Assembly: GCA_937981995.1 (NCBI GenBank)
Contig: CALJNC010000009.1
Location: 33,917 to 97,916, forward strand
DNA: 64,000 nt
DNA from: an uncultured Chitinophagaceae bacterium
GTDB taxonomy: Bacteria; Bacteroidota; Bacteroidia; Chitinophagales; Chitinophagaceae
Direction: 5' to 3'
Within the stretch, counting starts at the first letter, position 1. Each line of letters starts with the position of its first letter. This document shows, in pieces, positions 9,529 through 19,095 of this stretch. The notes under the pieces are model-generated. The model had not been told where the DNA came from, ran no database searches, and saw nothing but the letters and a program-made list of their open reading frames with translations. The position numbers and the translations under genes were made by a program.

Positions 9529-10953
9529 TTACTTTAAAATATTACCATGTAGAAGAGATTTTCTACTGAAACAATGTGTCTTATTATCTATTAGAAGTAA
9601 TTCATAAGGATTAATTATCTCAAATGACCCAGAATCAAACCCTATAAAACCTCTTAAATCAATTCGTTCACCTTTCTCATTAAAAGATAAATAATACACA
9701 GTATTCTTAATATCGTACTTATAAAGAATAGCAAAAACCCCTTCCTTTGGATTAAAGTATGTAAAACCATTATGAAGTTTCGATAAATCTGCTAACACAT
9801 CAGCTGGATAAGGAATCCTTATCAATTTATCATGAAAAGCACTATAAATAGAATCTCCTCTTCTCATAAGAATAGTATAATTTGATGTAGTTAATAGATT
9901 GCCTGTCCCTTCGTTAATAGTACTCTTGAAATAATTTTGAGGATAAATATGTTGCAATGCGTCACCTCTTGCAGTAAAAACTTGACGCTTAGAATCTAAT
10001 GCTAATGCATAAAACATAGGACCATTTGAAGTAGAAAACTTTCCATATAATTGATTTTTTAGTCTTACCACTTTCATTAAATCTTTGTCGGCAAATGCAC
10101 ATTTTAAATCCTTATTGTAGGCTGAAATAAATTTTTCCTTCTTTAAATCATAAACTAATATCATGCTAGTTACACTTACACTAGAATCTCCACCCTCCAC
10201 ATTAAAATCCCAAGGAAGATAAGACATTACTATTTTTTCACCTTTAATTAAAACAGAACCCCAATATATACTAGGTTTAAATTTAGGTGTTTCTTCTATT
10301 ATTTTCTTCATTATAGGATAACGCTCATTAAAATGCTCGCGATATAAACCTTTATATAAGAACTCTAAATTTTCTTTCTTATCCATTCGAATTTCATGGT
10401 ACTTATTAATTAATAAATCAAAAACAAATACATTGTTGTACCTATCTTGTGATATCACATGATGACCAAATTGAGAAACACCCTCTAGATATTTGCTCAA
10501 AACAGGTGCAGGGCAAATAGTAGCCATTTTATCAAGCTTAATATTAAACAAAATTTTATTTAGATAACCTAATTCAAGAGGAGACACAAAAACCACCTTC
10601 CCCTCTCTAATAATTAGAACTTCACTGCCATGAGCCCGACCAACCGTCTGAAAAAATTGAAACAAGGAATCAGAGAAACGATATGTAAAATTGGTAAATT
10701 TATCTAAACCTAATTCTCTTTTCATTATTACTTCTTCGGCTGCATAACTTTGAGGAACAACAACGAATACATTTTCAAACAATGATGCTTCGGACAATTC
10801 TGATAGCACCATAGAACACTTTGCACAATCTTGCACATCTAATTTGATAAATACCTTAGCACCAGAAAGTTTAGGAATAGAAACTAAAGTAAAAATAAAG
10901 AAAAGCCTTGCCGTCATATCAACAAGGCTTTTTAAATATTTGAATTTGAACAT
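9529..10953 (-). CDS. Secreted hypothetical protein with N-terminal CxxC segment and probable beta-propeller-like remainder; likely start ATG at 10917
   Basis: 474-aa ORF; from 10917 it reads MTARLFFIFTLVSIPKLSGAKVFIKLDVQDCAKCSMVL (signal peptide then CAKC). Confidence 0.65.
   Translation of the reverse strand: MFKFKYLKSLVDMTARLFFIFTLVSIPKLSGAKVFIKLDVQDCAKCSMVLSELSEASLFENVFVVVPQSYAAEEVIMKRELGLDKFTNFTYRFSDSLFQFFQTVGRAHGSEVLIIREGKVVFVSPLELGYLNKILFNIKLDKMATICPAPVLSKYLEGVSQFGHHVISQDRYNNVFVFDLLINKYHEIRMDKKENLEFLYKGLYREHFNERYPIMKKIIEETPKFKPSIYWGSVLIKGEKIVMSYLPWDFNVEGGDSSVSVTSMILVYDLKKEKFISAYNKDLKCAFADKDLMKVVRLKNQLYGKFSTSNGPMFYALALDSKRQVFTARGDALQHIYPQNYFKSTINEGTGNLLTTSNYTILMRRGDSIYSAFHDKLIRIPYPADVLADLSKLHNGFTYFNPKEGVFAILYKYDIKNTVYYLSFNEKGERIDLRGFIGFDSGSFEIINPYELLLIDNKTHCFSRKSLLHGNILK
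10901..10932 (-). terminator. Intrinsic terminator/attenuator between small ORF 10973..11296 and the 9529 gene
   Basis: Minus strand AAAAGCCTTG-TTGATATGACGG-CAAGGCTTTT followed by CTTTATTTTTACTTT; 10-bp perfect stem. Confidence 0.7.
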
Positions 10954-10972
10954 AAAGGATTCTTATCTCTTA

Positions 10973-11296
10973 TTAAAATGAAAAAAGCAGGTCTTCAAAA
11001 TTATCAAGGTGATCAATTATATCCTCACCTGATATTACTTCGCCTGTTTGGTCATTAATAACAGTAGGCGCGTGCCCTTCAAACCAAATTGTTCCATCGG
11101 AATTAAAAACGGTAACATCCCCATTAGAATTAGCAGACATGCATATAGTAGTAGCTGCGCCACGGCATGCGACCATAGTCCCCCAGGTAGGTCTTTGAAC
11201 AGTCTTAGCAGTTCCGTTAGCAGTCCAAGGAGTATACGCCTGAACAGTTGGTGCTACGAACAATAAAATAGCTAAACCAAAAATAATTCTTCTCAT
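10973..11296 (-). CDS. Small secreted hypothetical protein (about 107 aa)
   Basis: ATG at 11296 gives MRRIIFGLAILLFVAPTVQAYTPWT... with clear signal peptide; the longer 11347 start (MCVCVCKL) is translated from a CA microsatellite. Confidence 0.7.
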   Translation of the reverse strand: MRRIIFGLAILLFVAPTVQAYTPWTANGTAKTVQRPTWGTMVACRGAATTICMSANSNGDVTVFNSDGTIWFEGHAPTVINDQTGEVISGEDIIDHLDNFEDLLFSF

Positions 11297-11330
11297 GATA
11301 TATAAATTTAAATAGTTAAATACTAACTTA

Positions 11331-11346
11331 CACACACACACACACA
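11331..11346. repeat. (CA)8 microsatellite in divergent intergenic region
   Basis: Direct reading: cacacacacacacaca. Confidence 0.95.
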
Positions 11347-11429
11347 ATTCTCCAAAATTTTAACATTCCAAGTTTTCGATTTTAACTTTTCCAAACCACC
11401 CTTTTGTGCGACATTTATGGTCCCCTAGT

Positions 11430-14279
11430 ATGAAAAAACTATTCTACCTATTAATTCTTCTCTCAAGTGGAAGCACTTCATACGCTCAGGCACTATCAAT
11501 CCAAGGAGCACTATACGACTCACTAATTTCAAAACCGATCCCCTTTGGTAGCATTGCACTTTTAAAAAGCGACTCCAGCTTAGTAACTAGCAAGCGAAGT
11601 TCATCAAAAGGTCAATTCAGTTTCACGGGATTAGAAAATGATAATTACATTCTACTAGTTGAGCACCCGAAGTACGTAACCCATACGCGAAACCTTCAGC
11701 TTACCACAAATCAAACACTTAAAAAAGTATTTCTATTTCAGAAAAAGCAACTACTAAAAAAGGTGGTTATCAAAGACAAAAAAGCCATAATAATAAAAGG
11801 CGACACCGTTTCATTCGCTGCTGACAGCTTTGCAACAAGAGATGGCGATGTAGTAGAAGATTTACTAAAACTTCTACCCGGCATGCAAGTTGACGAAAGC
11901 GGTAACATCACAAGCCAAGGAAAAAAGGTAGAAAAAGTATTGGTAAATGGGGAAGAATTTTTTGGCACTGACCCAACCATTGCCACACAAAACTTACCCA
12001 GTAAGGCCGTAGAAAAAGTGGAGGTATATGATGCAAAAGATGCGCAAGAACAGTTTACAGGTTTTAGTACAGAAAAAGATACCAAGGTTATCAACCTGAA
12101 ATTAAAAAAAGAAATGAGCAAAGGCTTCTTTGGCAAAGCAGCTTCAGCAGCAGGGCCTAACGACCGATGGAAACAAAGTATCATGCTCAATAAATTTAAT
12201 GATAAAGAGCAGTTAGGCGGTTATTACTTATCCAACAGCAATGGCATGGCTAATATGGGCTGGCAAGATGGCAATGATTATGGAGCAGCTGCCACAGGTG
12301 GAAATAGTTTTTCTTGGAATCCCTTCGGAAGCAGTGCCCAAAACGGCATCACAAAATCTTGGAAAACGGGAGGACGCTATATCAATAAATATGAAAAAAA
12401 TAACCAAGAGCTAAACGTAAGCTATGGCAATGCTCGTTTTAAAAGAGAACGCAGCTCCAGAAGCTATACTGAAAATCTATTGCCTGAGAATACGTTTTAT
12501 AAATCGGATACAAATCAAAGCATTCGCTTTAATATGAAACATGCATTGAATGCACGATACAAAACCGATATAGATTCTTTTCTAAGGTTAGATTATAGCA
12601 TCCGCACCTCAGTGGATAAATCAAATAATTTTTCTTCGGCATCCTACTATAACAAAAATGAAAACGACTCTTTAATTAGTTTTAATAATAGAAATGCAGA
12701 AACTGAAGGAATAAATACAAACGTTAGTAACAACCTTAATTTAAACCGCAAATTTCGCAAAAAAGGTCGCACCCTTTCTCTACGAGCCACGCACTCATTT
12801 CAGTCGAACAATTCAGATCGATTTACGCAAAGCAACAATGCCTTGAATTTGTTAAACGATGCTGAGAATATAGCCTTAGATCAAAAAAGAAAAGTAAAGA
12901 ATCGAACACGATCGATTGGAACAAATTTAGTTTTTACTGAACCATTAAGTAAAAAGCTTAGATTAAAACTTAGTTATGAATTTGATGACGATAAAAATAG
13001 CAACCAAAGTATCACATCAGACACCGCTGGTTATAGCGATGGCACCTACAGTAATCAAATAGATGACCTAAGTAATATTTTTACCTCACGCCAAATTTCG
13101 CATACTCCTGGATTTGTACTGCGCTATGAAAGTAAGAAATGGAAATACACCCTAGGTTCCGATATTAATGTTAGCCAGTTTGAGCAATTCGACTTTATAA
13201 GATCAAATGATTTTAGCTACCGTCAAACGAACTATATTCCTAGGGCATGGTTACAATATAAGTTTTCAAAATATCAAAAAATATCTATGGGTTATAGAGG
13301 CTATACTACAACCCCACGACCAAACCAGCTACAACCATTTCAGGATAATACAAACCCCTTAAGTGTGATTGTGGGAAACCCAAATTTAAAAATGGGTTAT
13401 AACCAAAACCTATCCATAAACTATCATAGCCGCTCTAGATTAGATGGAAACTATTTTAACATCTCTACGAATTTTGGGAACAGAATAAATAGAATTGGAA
13501 CCAATCGAATATTTGATGAGACTGGCCGCACCACAACAACTTACATTAATCTGCCCAATAGTTACAATGCAAACTTATGGTCCTATCTAAGAAAAAAAGT
13601 AAAGGGCTCTTGGTACCTAGGCTTGCGAGTTAATGGTAACTATGACCACACGCCTAATAAGATTAATAATATAGATGGGCTGAATGAAAATATTTCAGGC
13701 CGAATAAACCCTAGTCTTACTTATAACAATAGAGATTTACTCTATTTTAAGTTGAGTCTTTCAACTGCAGTAACCCGAAATCAAAACAAAGGAAACCTTG
13801 AAAGAACGGTTAGTTATATAAGCTACTCTCCTTCCTTTACATTAAACTTATACCTCCCACAATTTGTTTCAATCAATAATAATATAGAATATAACTACCA
13901 ACCTGCCGTAGCTCCTTTTAATACTCCTTTTACCAGAGCATTAATGACATCTTCTATATCCAAACAATTATTACCCAAGAAAAACCTAGCGCTCAAGTTT
14001 GAAATCTTTGATGTATTTAATCAAAACAAAGGTTACACTAGAAGAAACGATATAAACTACAACACTGAGCAATTTTACCTAACCCTTGGACGCTATTGGA
14101 TGATAGGCGCAACATGGAATTTCTTCTCAGGCCCTATGGCAACAAAAAGACAAGGAGCTAAAGAAAAAGGACTTTCAGGAAAAGCCTGGCTTAGCAAAAA
14201 GAAAAGAGCAAAAGTTAAAGACAAGAAAAGCTCCACACCATCTGGCGGCGGTGAGCAAATAATAATTATTGGCGGTTAG
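11430..14279 (+). CDS. TonB-dependent receptor-like outer-membrane beta-barrel protein with carboxypeptidase-regulatory-like N-terminus
   Basis: Signal peptide MKKLFYLLILLSSGSTSYAQ; CarboxypepD_reg-like start; plug-like LLKLLPGMQVDESGNITSQGKKVEKVLVNGEEFFG; long beta-barrel. ORF track start is 11406. Confidence 0.88.
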   Translation: MKKLFYLLILLSSGSTSYAQALSIQGALYDSLISKPIPFGSIALLKSDSSLVTSKRSSSKGQFSFTGLENDNYILLVEHPKYVTHTRNLQLTTNQTLKKVFLFQKKQLLKKVVIKDKKAIIIKGDTVSFAADSFATRDGDVVEDLLKLLPGMQVDESGNITSQGKKVEKVLVNGEEFFGTDPTIATQNLPSKAVEKVEVYDAKDAQEQFTGFSTEKDTKVINLKLKKEMSKGFFGKAASAAGPNDRWKQSIMLNKFNDKEQLGGYYLSNSNGMANMGWQDGNDYGAAATGGNSFSWNPFGSSAQNGITKSWKTGGRYINKYEKNNQELNVSYGNARFKRERSSRSYTENLLPENTFYKSDTNQSIRFNMKHALNARYKTDIDSFLRLDYSIRTSVDKSNNFSSASYYNKNENDSLISFNNRNAETEGINTNVSNNLNLNRKFRKKGRTLSLRATHSFQSNNSDRFTQSNNALNLLNDAENIALDQKRKVKNRTRSIGTNLVFTEPLSKKLRLKLSYEFDDDKNSNQSITSDTAGYSDGTYSNQIDDLSNIFTSRQISHTPGFVLRYESKKWKYTLGSDINVSQFEQFDFIRSNDFSYRQTNYIPRAWLQYKFSKYQKISMGYRGYTTTPRPNQLQPFQDNTNPLSVIVGNPNLKMGYNQNLSINYHSRSRLDGNYFNISTNFGNRINRIGTNRIFDETGRTTTTYINLPNSYNANLWSYLRKKVKGSWYLGLRVNGNYDHTPNKINNIDGLNENISGRINPSLTYNNRDLLYFKLSLSTAVTRNQNKGNLERTVSYISYSPSFTLNLYLPQFVSINNNIEYNYQPAVAPFNTPFTRALMTSSISKQLLPKKNLALKFEIFDVFNQNKGYTRRNDINYNTEQFYLTLGRYWMIGATWNFFSGPMATKRQGAKEKGLSGKAWLSKKKRAKVKDKKSSTPSGGGEQIIIIGG

Positions 14280-14907
14280 TTAAGTGAGAAATAAATACGT
14301 CTCGAGTAAGCATTTCTGCACCCAAGCTTTCTAAATGTTCTGAGTGCACTTGACAATCTATCAAATGATACTTTTCCTTTTCTAAATGCTGCACCCATTT
14401 AATAAAACCAAATTTGGAGGCATTGGTTTCAAGCGAGAACATACTTTCGCCACAAAAAACAGTACCCAAATCTATTCCATACAATCCCCCTACAAGATTA
14501 TCACCGTTCCAAACTTCTACGGATTTTGCATAACCTAAGGTATGCAATTCAATATAGGCAGCTTTCATTTCATTAGTTATCCAAGTACCTTCTTGACCTT
14601 TCCTTTTTGACTGGGAGCAATTACTTATTACTTCCTCAAAATGCTGATTAAAAGTTACTGTAAACGCCTCATTGCGCAAAAGCTTTTTCATGCTTTTAGA
14701 TACTTTAAGTTTGTTAGGAAATAAAACAAATCTTGGATTAGGACTCCACCAGAGAATTGGCTCGCCCGCACTATACCAAGGAAAAATTCCTGAGCGGTAT
14801 GCAAGCATAAGGCGATCAACACTTAAGTCGCCACCTATTGCTAACAGTCCGTCTTCGTTGGAACTGGCAACGCTTGGAAATATTATTTTTTGAGTTAAAA
14901 AATTCAC
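14266..14907 (-). CDS. aat: Leucyl/phenylalanyl-tRNA--protein transferase
   Basis: GLLAIGGDLSVDRLMLAYRSGIFPWYSAGEPILWWSPNPRFVLFP, GGLYGIDLGTVFCGESMFS; GTG start; overlaps convergent 14279 end by 14 bp. Confidence 0.95.
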   Translation of the reverse strand: MNFLTQKIIFPSVASSNEDGLLAIGGDLSVDRLMLAYRSGIFPWYSAGEPILWWSPNPRFVLFPNKLKVSKSMKKLLRNEAFTVTFNQHFEEVISNCSQSKRKGQEGTWITNEMKAAYIELHTLGYAKSVEVWNGDNLVGGLYGIDLGTVFCGESMFSLETNASKFGFIKWVQHLEKEKYHLIDCQVHSEHLESLGAEMLTRDVFISHLTNRQ

Positions 14908-14988
14908 TGCTTTTACTAAAGACTGCTTCGTTCCTCGCAGAACGCAAACATGATTAGTTATTTACTATTAAGAACTAAAAATTTAAAA

Positions 14989-17613
14989 CTAAGCACTAGC
15001 CAACTCTTCTTCTTTATACTTCAAAATTTGCTCTAATGCATCAGGAATCACATCGCTGGATATAACTATAAAATCATCTTTTACAGCAAGTTCCTTAATG
15101 GCAAATTCTACCGCTTTATACTCTTCGGGTATCATATGAATTTTAATATCAGGGTTTGATTTAGCGATACCTGTTTTGAGTAAATCCATAATTTCATCAG
15201 CCGTCTTACCACGCAAATTTTTGTCCTGACGAATAATTATTTCATCAAACATCTCACCAGCAACTTCGCCAAGCTCCATGGTATCCTCATCTCTGCGATC
15301 TCCTACTCCTGCTATAATTCCTATTTTTTTATTCGCCTCTGTTTTTTCTAAAAAGCCTTTGATTGCTCGCATACCATGCGCATTATGCGCATAATCGCAC
15401 ATCACTTTAAAGTCTTTAAACTCAAAAATATTCATACGACCCGGTGTTGTATCTGCGCCTGGCTCAAAACTTTTTAGTGCCGCTCGTATTTCAGTTGCTT
15501 TTATACCATTTGTATAGGCAGCCAAGGTTGCGCCCATTACATTTTGAATATTAAACTCTGCCCGACCGCCAAAAGTAATTGGAATATTTTTCGCTTCTGC
15601 TACTCTTACTTTCCAACCTCCTTTTAAGAGTGTCACATAACCATTTTCATACACACAGGCCAATCCGTTTTTCTTTGCATGGTCTTTAATTCGATTCGAA
15701 TTTTCATCCATAGAAAATAAAGCGATCTCCCCTGTGCTTCCTTTTCGCATGCCATATACTAAATCATCATCTGCATTAAGCACAGAGTAACCACCGGGTA
15801 AAACCACTTTAGTTACCACAGCCTTTACATGTGCTAAACGTTCTATAGTATCAATACCACCAATGCCCAAATGATCGCCGCCTACATTGGTAACAACTGC
15901 CGTATTGCACTTATGAAAACCAAGACCCGCTCTAAGTAAACCACCTCTTGCACATTCTAATACAGCAAAATCTACCGTAGGATCTTTTAATACAAACTCT
16001 GCCGAAACAGGCCCTGTACAATCACCTTGCATCATTAATTCATCTCCTATATATACACCGTCAGTTGTGGTATAACCCACATTATAACCAGCTGATTTTA
16101 CTATATGCGATATTAAACGTGAGCTTGTAGTTTTTCCATTCGTACCAGAAATAGCAATGATAGGAATTCGATCTCCTTGCTGTCTATTAGGGAATAGCAT
16201 ATCAATTACTGGCTCGGCCACGTTCCGTGGCAAACCATGTGTTGGTTCTAAATGCATTCTAAATCCGGGAGCAGCATTTACTTCTAAAATTGCACCGCCC
16301 GTTTCTTTCATTGGTTTAAAAAGCGAAGGCGCCATAATATCAATACCACAAATATCTAAACCAATAATACGCGCTACACGCTCACACATAGTAATAATTG
16401 AAGGATGTACTTGATCTGTAATATCCTCCGCCGTTCCTCCTGTACTTAAATTAGCGGTTGGTTTTAATAAAACCTCATTCCCTTTTTCAGGAATGCTATC
16501 AATTGTCAAGTCTTGATCCTTTAAAAAGTTTACAGTTTGGTCATTTATTGTAATAGCAGTCAAAACTTTTTCATGTCCAAAACCTCTTCTTGGATCTTCG
16601 TTTACTTTATCTATCAAATCCTTAATAGTACTTTTCCCATCACCCACAACACAAGCAGGTTTGCGCACTGCGGCTGCATCAAACTTATAATTAATCACTA
16701 ATACCCTGTGATCAAAACCAGTAATAAACTTCTCTACTATCACTCTACGAGAATGCTCTTTAGCAATGCGCAAAGCCTCGATTGCATCTTCTAAATTTTT
16801 CACATTCGTAGTAATTCCTTTGCCATGATTTCCGGCTATTGGCTTCAGAGCCAATGGATATCCTAAACGCTCAATCGCATCTTCCAAATCTTCTTGATCT
16901 CTAATGATTCTTCCCTTTGGAACGGGTATCTCTGCAGCTTCTAAAAGCTCCTTTGTATCTTCCTTATCACAAGCAATTTCTACCGCTATGCTACCTGTTG
17001 TACTAGCAATCGTTGCTTGTATTCTTTTTTGGTTTATACCATAACCCAATTGAACTAATGAACGATTATTTAATCGGATCCAAGGTATTTTTCTTTTTTC
17101 AGCTTCTGCTACTAAAGAACCAGTACTTGGCCCTAAACGGTCTTCTTCTCTAATCTCTCGTAAATTCTGAACATGTTTTTCAAGTTCAATATCATTTCCT
17201 TCAATTAAATTTTCAGCAATACGCACAGCGGCTTTTGCAGCATAACGTCCCGCTCTTTTTTCGTAATAAGAAAAAACTACATTGTACACTCCACGTTCGC
17301 TCATTTCTCGAGTACGTCCGAAACCGCATTCCATTCCCGCTAAAGTTTGAATCTCTAAGGCAATATGCTCTATCACATGCCCCATCCATGTACCGCGCTT
17401 TACCCGTACAAAAAAACCACCAGGCTCTCCAACTGAACACCTATGCGGATACATGCTCGGAATTTGTTCCGTAATACGCTCATAAAATCCTGGAATTTTA
17501 TCAGTTGGTTTTTCTTCCAACTCCTGCAAATCCAAAACCATTACTATTAATTTATGACGATTGGCGCTCCAATAATTTGGTCCGTTTAATGCTCGTATAC
17601 TTCTTATCTCCAT
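14989..17613 (-). CDS. cphA: Cyanophycin synthetase
   Basis: 874 aa; N-terminal MEIRSIRALNGPNYWS, ATP-grasp domain (GNHGKGITTNV, EVNAAPGFRMHLEPTHGLPRNVAEPV), Mur-ligase P-loop ISGTNGKTTSSRLI, PGRMNIFEFKDFKVMCDYAHNAHG. Confidence 0.95.
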   Translation of the reverse strand: MEIRSIRALNGPNYWSANRHKLIVMVLDLQELEEKPTDKIPGFYERITEQIPSMYPHRCSVGEPGGFFVRVKRGTWMGHVIEHIALEIQTLAGMECGFGRTREMSERGVYNVVFSYYEKRAGRYAAKAAVRIAENLIEGNDIELEKHVQNLREIREEDRLGPSTGSLVAEAEKRKIPWIRLNNRSLVQLGYGINQKRIQATIASTTGSIAVEIACDKEDTKELLEAAEIPVPKGRIIRDQEDLEDAIERLGYPLALKPIAGNHGKGITTNVKNLEDAIEALRIAKEHSRRVIVEKFITGFDHRVLVINYKFDAAAVRKPACVVGDGKSTIKDLIDKVNEDPRRGFGHEKVLTAITINDQTVNFLKDQDLTIDSIPEKGNEVLLKPTANLSTGGTAEDITDQVHPSIITMCERVARIIGLDICGIDIMAPSLFKPMKETGGAILEVNAAPGFRMHLEPTHGLPRNVAEPVIDMLFPNRQQGDRIPIIAISGTNGKTTSSRLISHIVKSAGYNVGYTTTDGVYIGDELMMQGDCTGPVSAEFVLKDPTVDFAVLECARGGLLRAGLGFHKCNTAVVTNVGGDHLGIGGIDTIERLAHVKAVVTKVVLPGGYSVLNADDDLVYGMRKGSTGEIALFSMDENSNRIKDHAKKNGLACVYENGYVTLLKGGWKVRVAEAKNIPITFGGRAEFNIQNVMGATLAAYTNGIKATEIRAALKSFEPGADTTPGRMNIFEFKDFKVMCDYAHNAHGMRAIKGFLEKTEANKKIGIIAGVGDRRDEDTMELGEVAGEMFDEIIIRQDKNLRGKTADEIMDLLKTGIAKSNPDIKIHMIPEEYKAVEFAIKELAVKDDFIVISSDVIPDALEQILKYKEEELASA

Positions 17614-17697
17614 AGCTCAGTCTTTGAACTTCTAAATTTAAACAAAAGCTTACTTAATTACGAATGATTCAATTATGAATTACGAATAGCTTTAACT

Positions 17698-17705
17698 TAC
17701 TTTCG
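17698..17705 (+). promoter_or_regulatory. -7-like box TACTTTCG, 4 nt before ATG
   Basis: TACTTTCG-TAAA-ATG(17710). Confidence 0.35.
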
Positions 17706-17709
17706 TAAA

Positions 17710-18639
17710 ATGTTTAGTATTGCATTGCATGGTGGCGCTGGCGTTATAGAGCCCAACATGCTTACTCCAGAAAAAGAAACCGCTTACAAAAACGCTTTGA
17801 ACGAAGCGCTTCAAATAGGTAAATCAATACTTGCCAATGGTGGAGATAGCTTAGAGGCGGTTACCAAAACCGTAATGAGTTTAGAAGACTGTCCATTATT
17901 TAATGCAGGCAAAGGAGCAGTTTTTAATAGCTTGGGCAAACATGAAATGGACGCATCTCTAATGCGTGGAGACAATTTAGAAGCAGGAGCCGTTGGTGCT
18001 ATTAAAGGTGTAAAAAATCCAATTTTACTTTGTAAAAATATTTTAGAACAAAGCGAACATGTATATTTATCTGGAAGCGGTGCTTTAGAATTTGCAAAAC
18101 AAGTAAACGCAGAATTAAAAGAAGACGATTACTTTTTTGACCAATTTAGATACGATCAATTTTTACAAGCCCAAAAAGCGGGAACGGTTCAAATGGACCA
18201 TGCAAAAAATCCCTTGAATGAAAAAAAGTTTGGTACCGTGGGAGCTGTTGCTCTTGACGCTTATGGCAATTTGGCAGCCGCAACCTCTACAGGTGGCATG
18301 ACCAATAAAAAATATGGACGCGTTGGTGATACTCCAATTATTGGTTCCGGTACCTATGCAAATAATAATACTTGTGCGATTTCAGCAACAGGTCATGGGG
18401 AGTATTTTATCAGAGCAGTTGTGGCACATGATATTTCTTGCCTAATGGAATATAAAGGCCTTAGCTTAAAAGAAGCATGTGACGAAGTGGTAAAAAACAA
18501 ATTAGTAAAACTAGAAGGCGAAGGCGGTGTAATTGCCATTGACGCTCAAGGTAATATTGAATTATGTTTTAACTCAAGCGGGATGTATCGCGCCAGCGCG
18601 AATAGCGCCGGCGTCGAACTGGTTGCTATATATAGTTGA
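17710..18639 (+). CDS. Isoaspartyl peptidase/L-asparaginase (Ntn hydrolase)
   Basis: FSIALHGGAGVIEP; nucleophile context KKFGTVGAVALDAYGNLAAATSTGGMTNKKYGRVGDTPIIGSGTYAN; ATGHGEYFIRAVVAHDI. Confidence 0.95.
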   Translation: MFSIALHGGAGVIEPNMLTPEKETAYKNALNEALQIGKSILANGGDSLEAVTKTVMSLEDCPLFNAGKGAVFNSLGKHEMDASLMRGDNLEAGAVGAIKGVKNPILLCKNILEQSEHVYLSGSGALEFAKQVNAELKEDDYFFDQFRYDQFLQAQKAGTVQMDHAKNPLNEKKFGTVGAVALDAYGNLAAATSTGGMTNKKYGRVGDTPIIGSGTYANNNTCAISATGHGEYFIRAVVAHDISCLMEYKGLSLKEACDEVVKNKLVKLEGEGGVIAIDAQGNIELCFNSSGMYRASANSAGVELVAIYS

Positions 18640-18649
18640 TTTCGAGTTT

Positions 18650-18664
18650 GTAAATTACGAATTA
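18650..18664. repeat. Left arm of 15-bp perfect inverted repeat GTAAATTACGAATTA (right arm 19078..19092)
   Basis: Exact reverse complement of TAATTCGTAATTTAC at 19078..19092. Confidence 0.85.
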
Positions 18665-18690
18665 CGTTTTATAACTTTATGGCCAACAGT

Positions 18691-19053
18691 ATGAAAGAAG
18701 ACAATATTATTCAATAGAAAAGTTATGAACTTACTTTGGAAATAATTAAGGTTTTTAAAGAACTAAAAAACCAAAGAGAGTTCATTTTATCCAAACAGGT
18801 ATTACGAAGTGGCACCGCAATAGGTGCGCTAGTGGAAGAAGCTATTGGTGCGGAAAGTAAAAAAGATTTTATACATAAAATGTCCATAGCTTATAAAGAA
18901 GCTCGATAAACCAAATACTGGTTGCGCCTCTTAAAGGATAGCGAGTTACTTTCAAAAAGCAAAACTGAAAAACTCCTCACTAAAAATGAGGAGCTACTTA
19001 GAATAATTGGTAAAATTCAAATCTCAAGTAAGAAGGCTTTAAACAAGAAATAG
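18691..19053 (+). pseudogene. Four-helix-bundle (23S rRNA intervening-sequence-protein-like) pseudogene with two in-frame stops
   Basis: Frame reads MKEDNIIQ*KSYELTLEIIKVFKELKNQREFILSKQVLRSGTAIGALVEEAIGAESKKDFIHKMSIAYKEAR*TKYWLRLLKDSELL...; homologous to intact ORF 60224..60568; stops TAG 18715..18717 and TAA 18907..18909. Confidence 0.85.
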
Positions 19054-19077
19054 TCGAATTCGTAATTTGTAATTGAC

Positions 19078-19092
19078 TAATTCGTAATTTAC
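19078..19092. repeat. Right arm of 15-bp inverted repeat (TAATTCGTAATTTAC)
   Basis: See 18650..18664. Confidence 0.85.
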
Positions 19093-19095
19093 TAA

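Noticed and set aside
11297-11347. N-terminal extension MCVCVCKLVFNYLNLYI of the small secreted protein
   Set aside because: Translated from the (CA)8 tract; the signal peptide starts at the internal ATG 11296.
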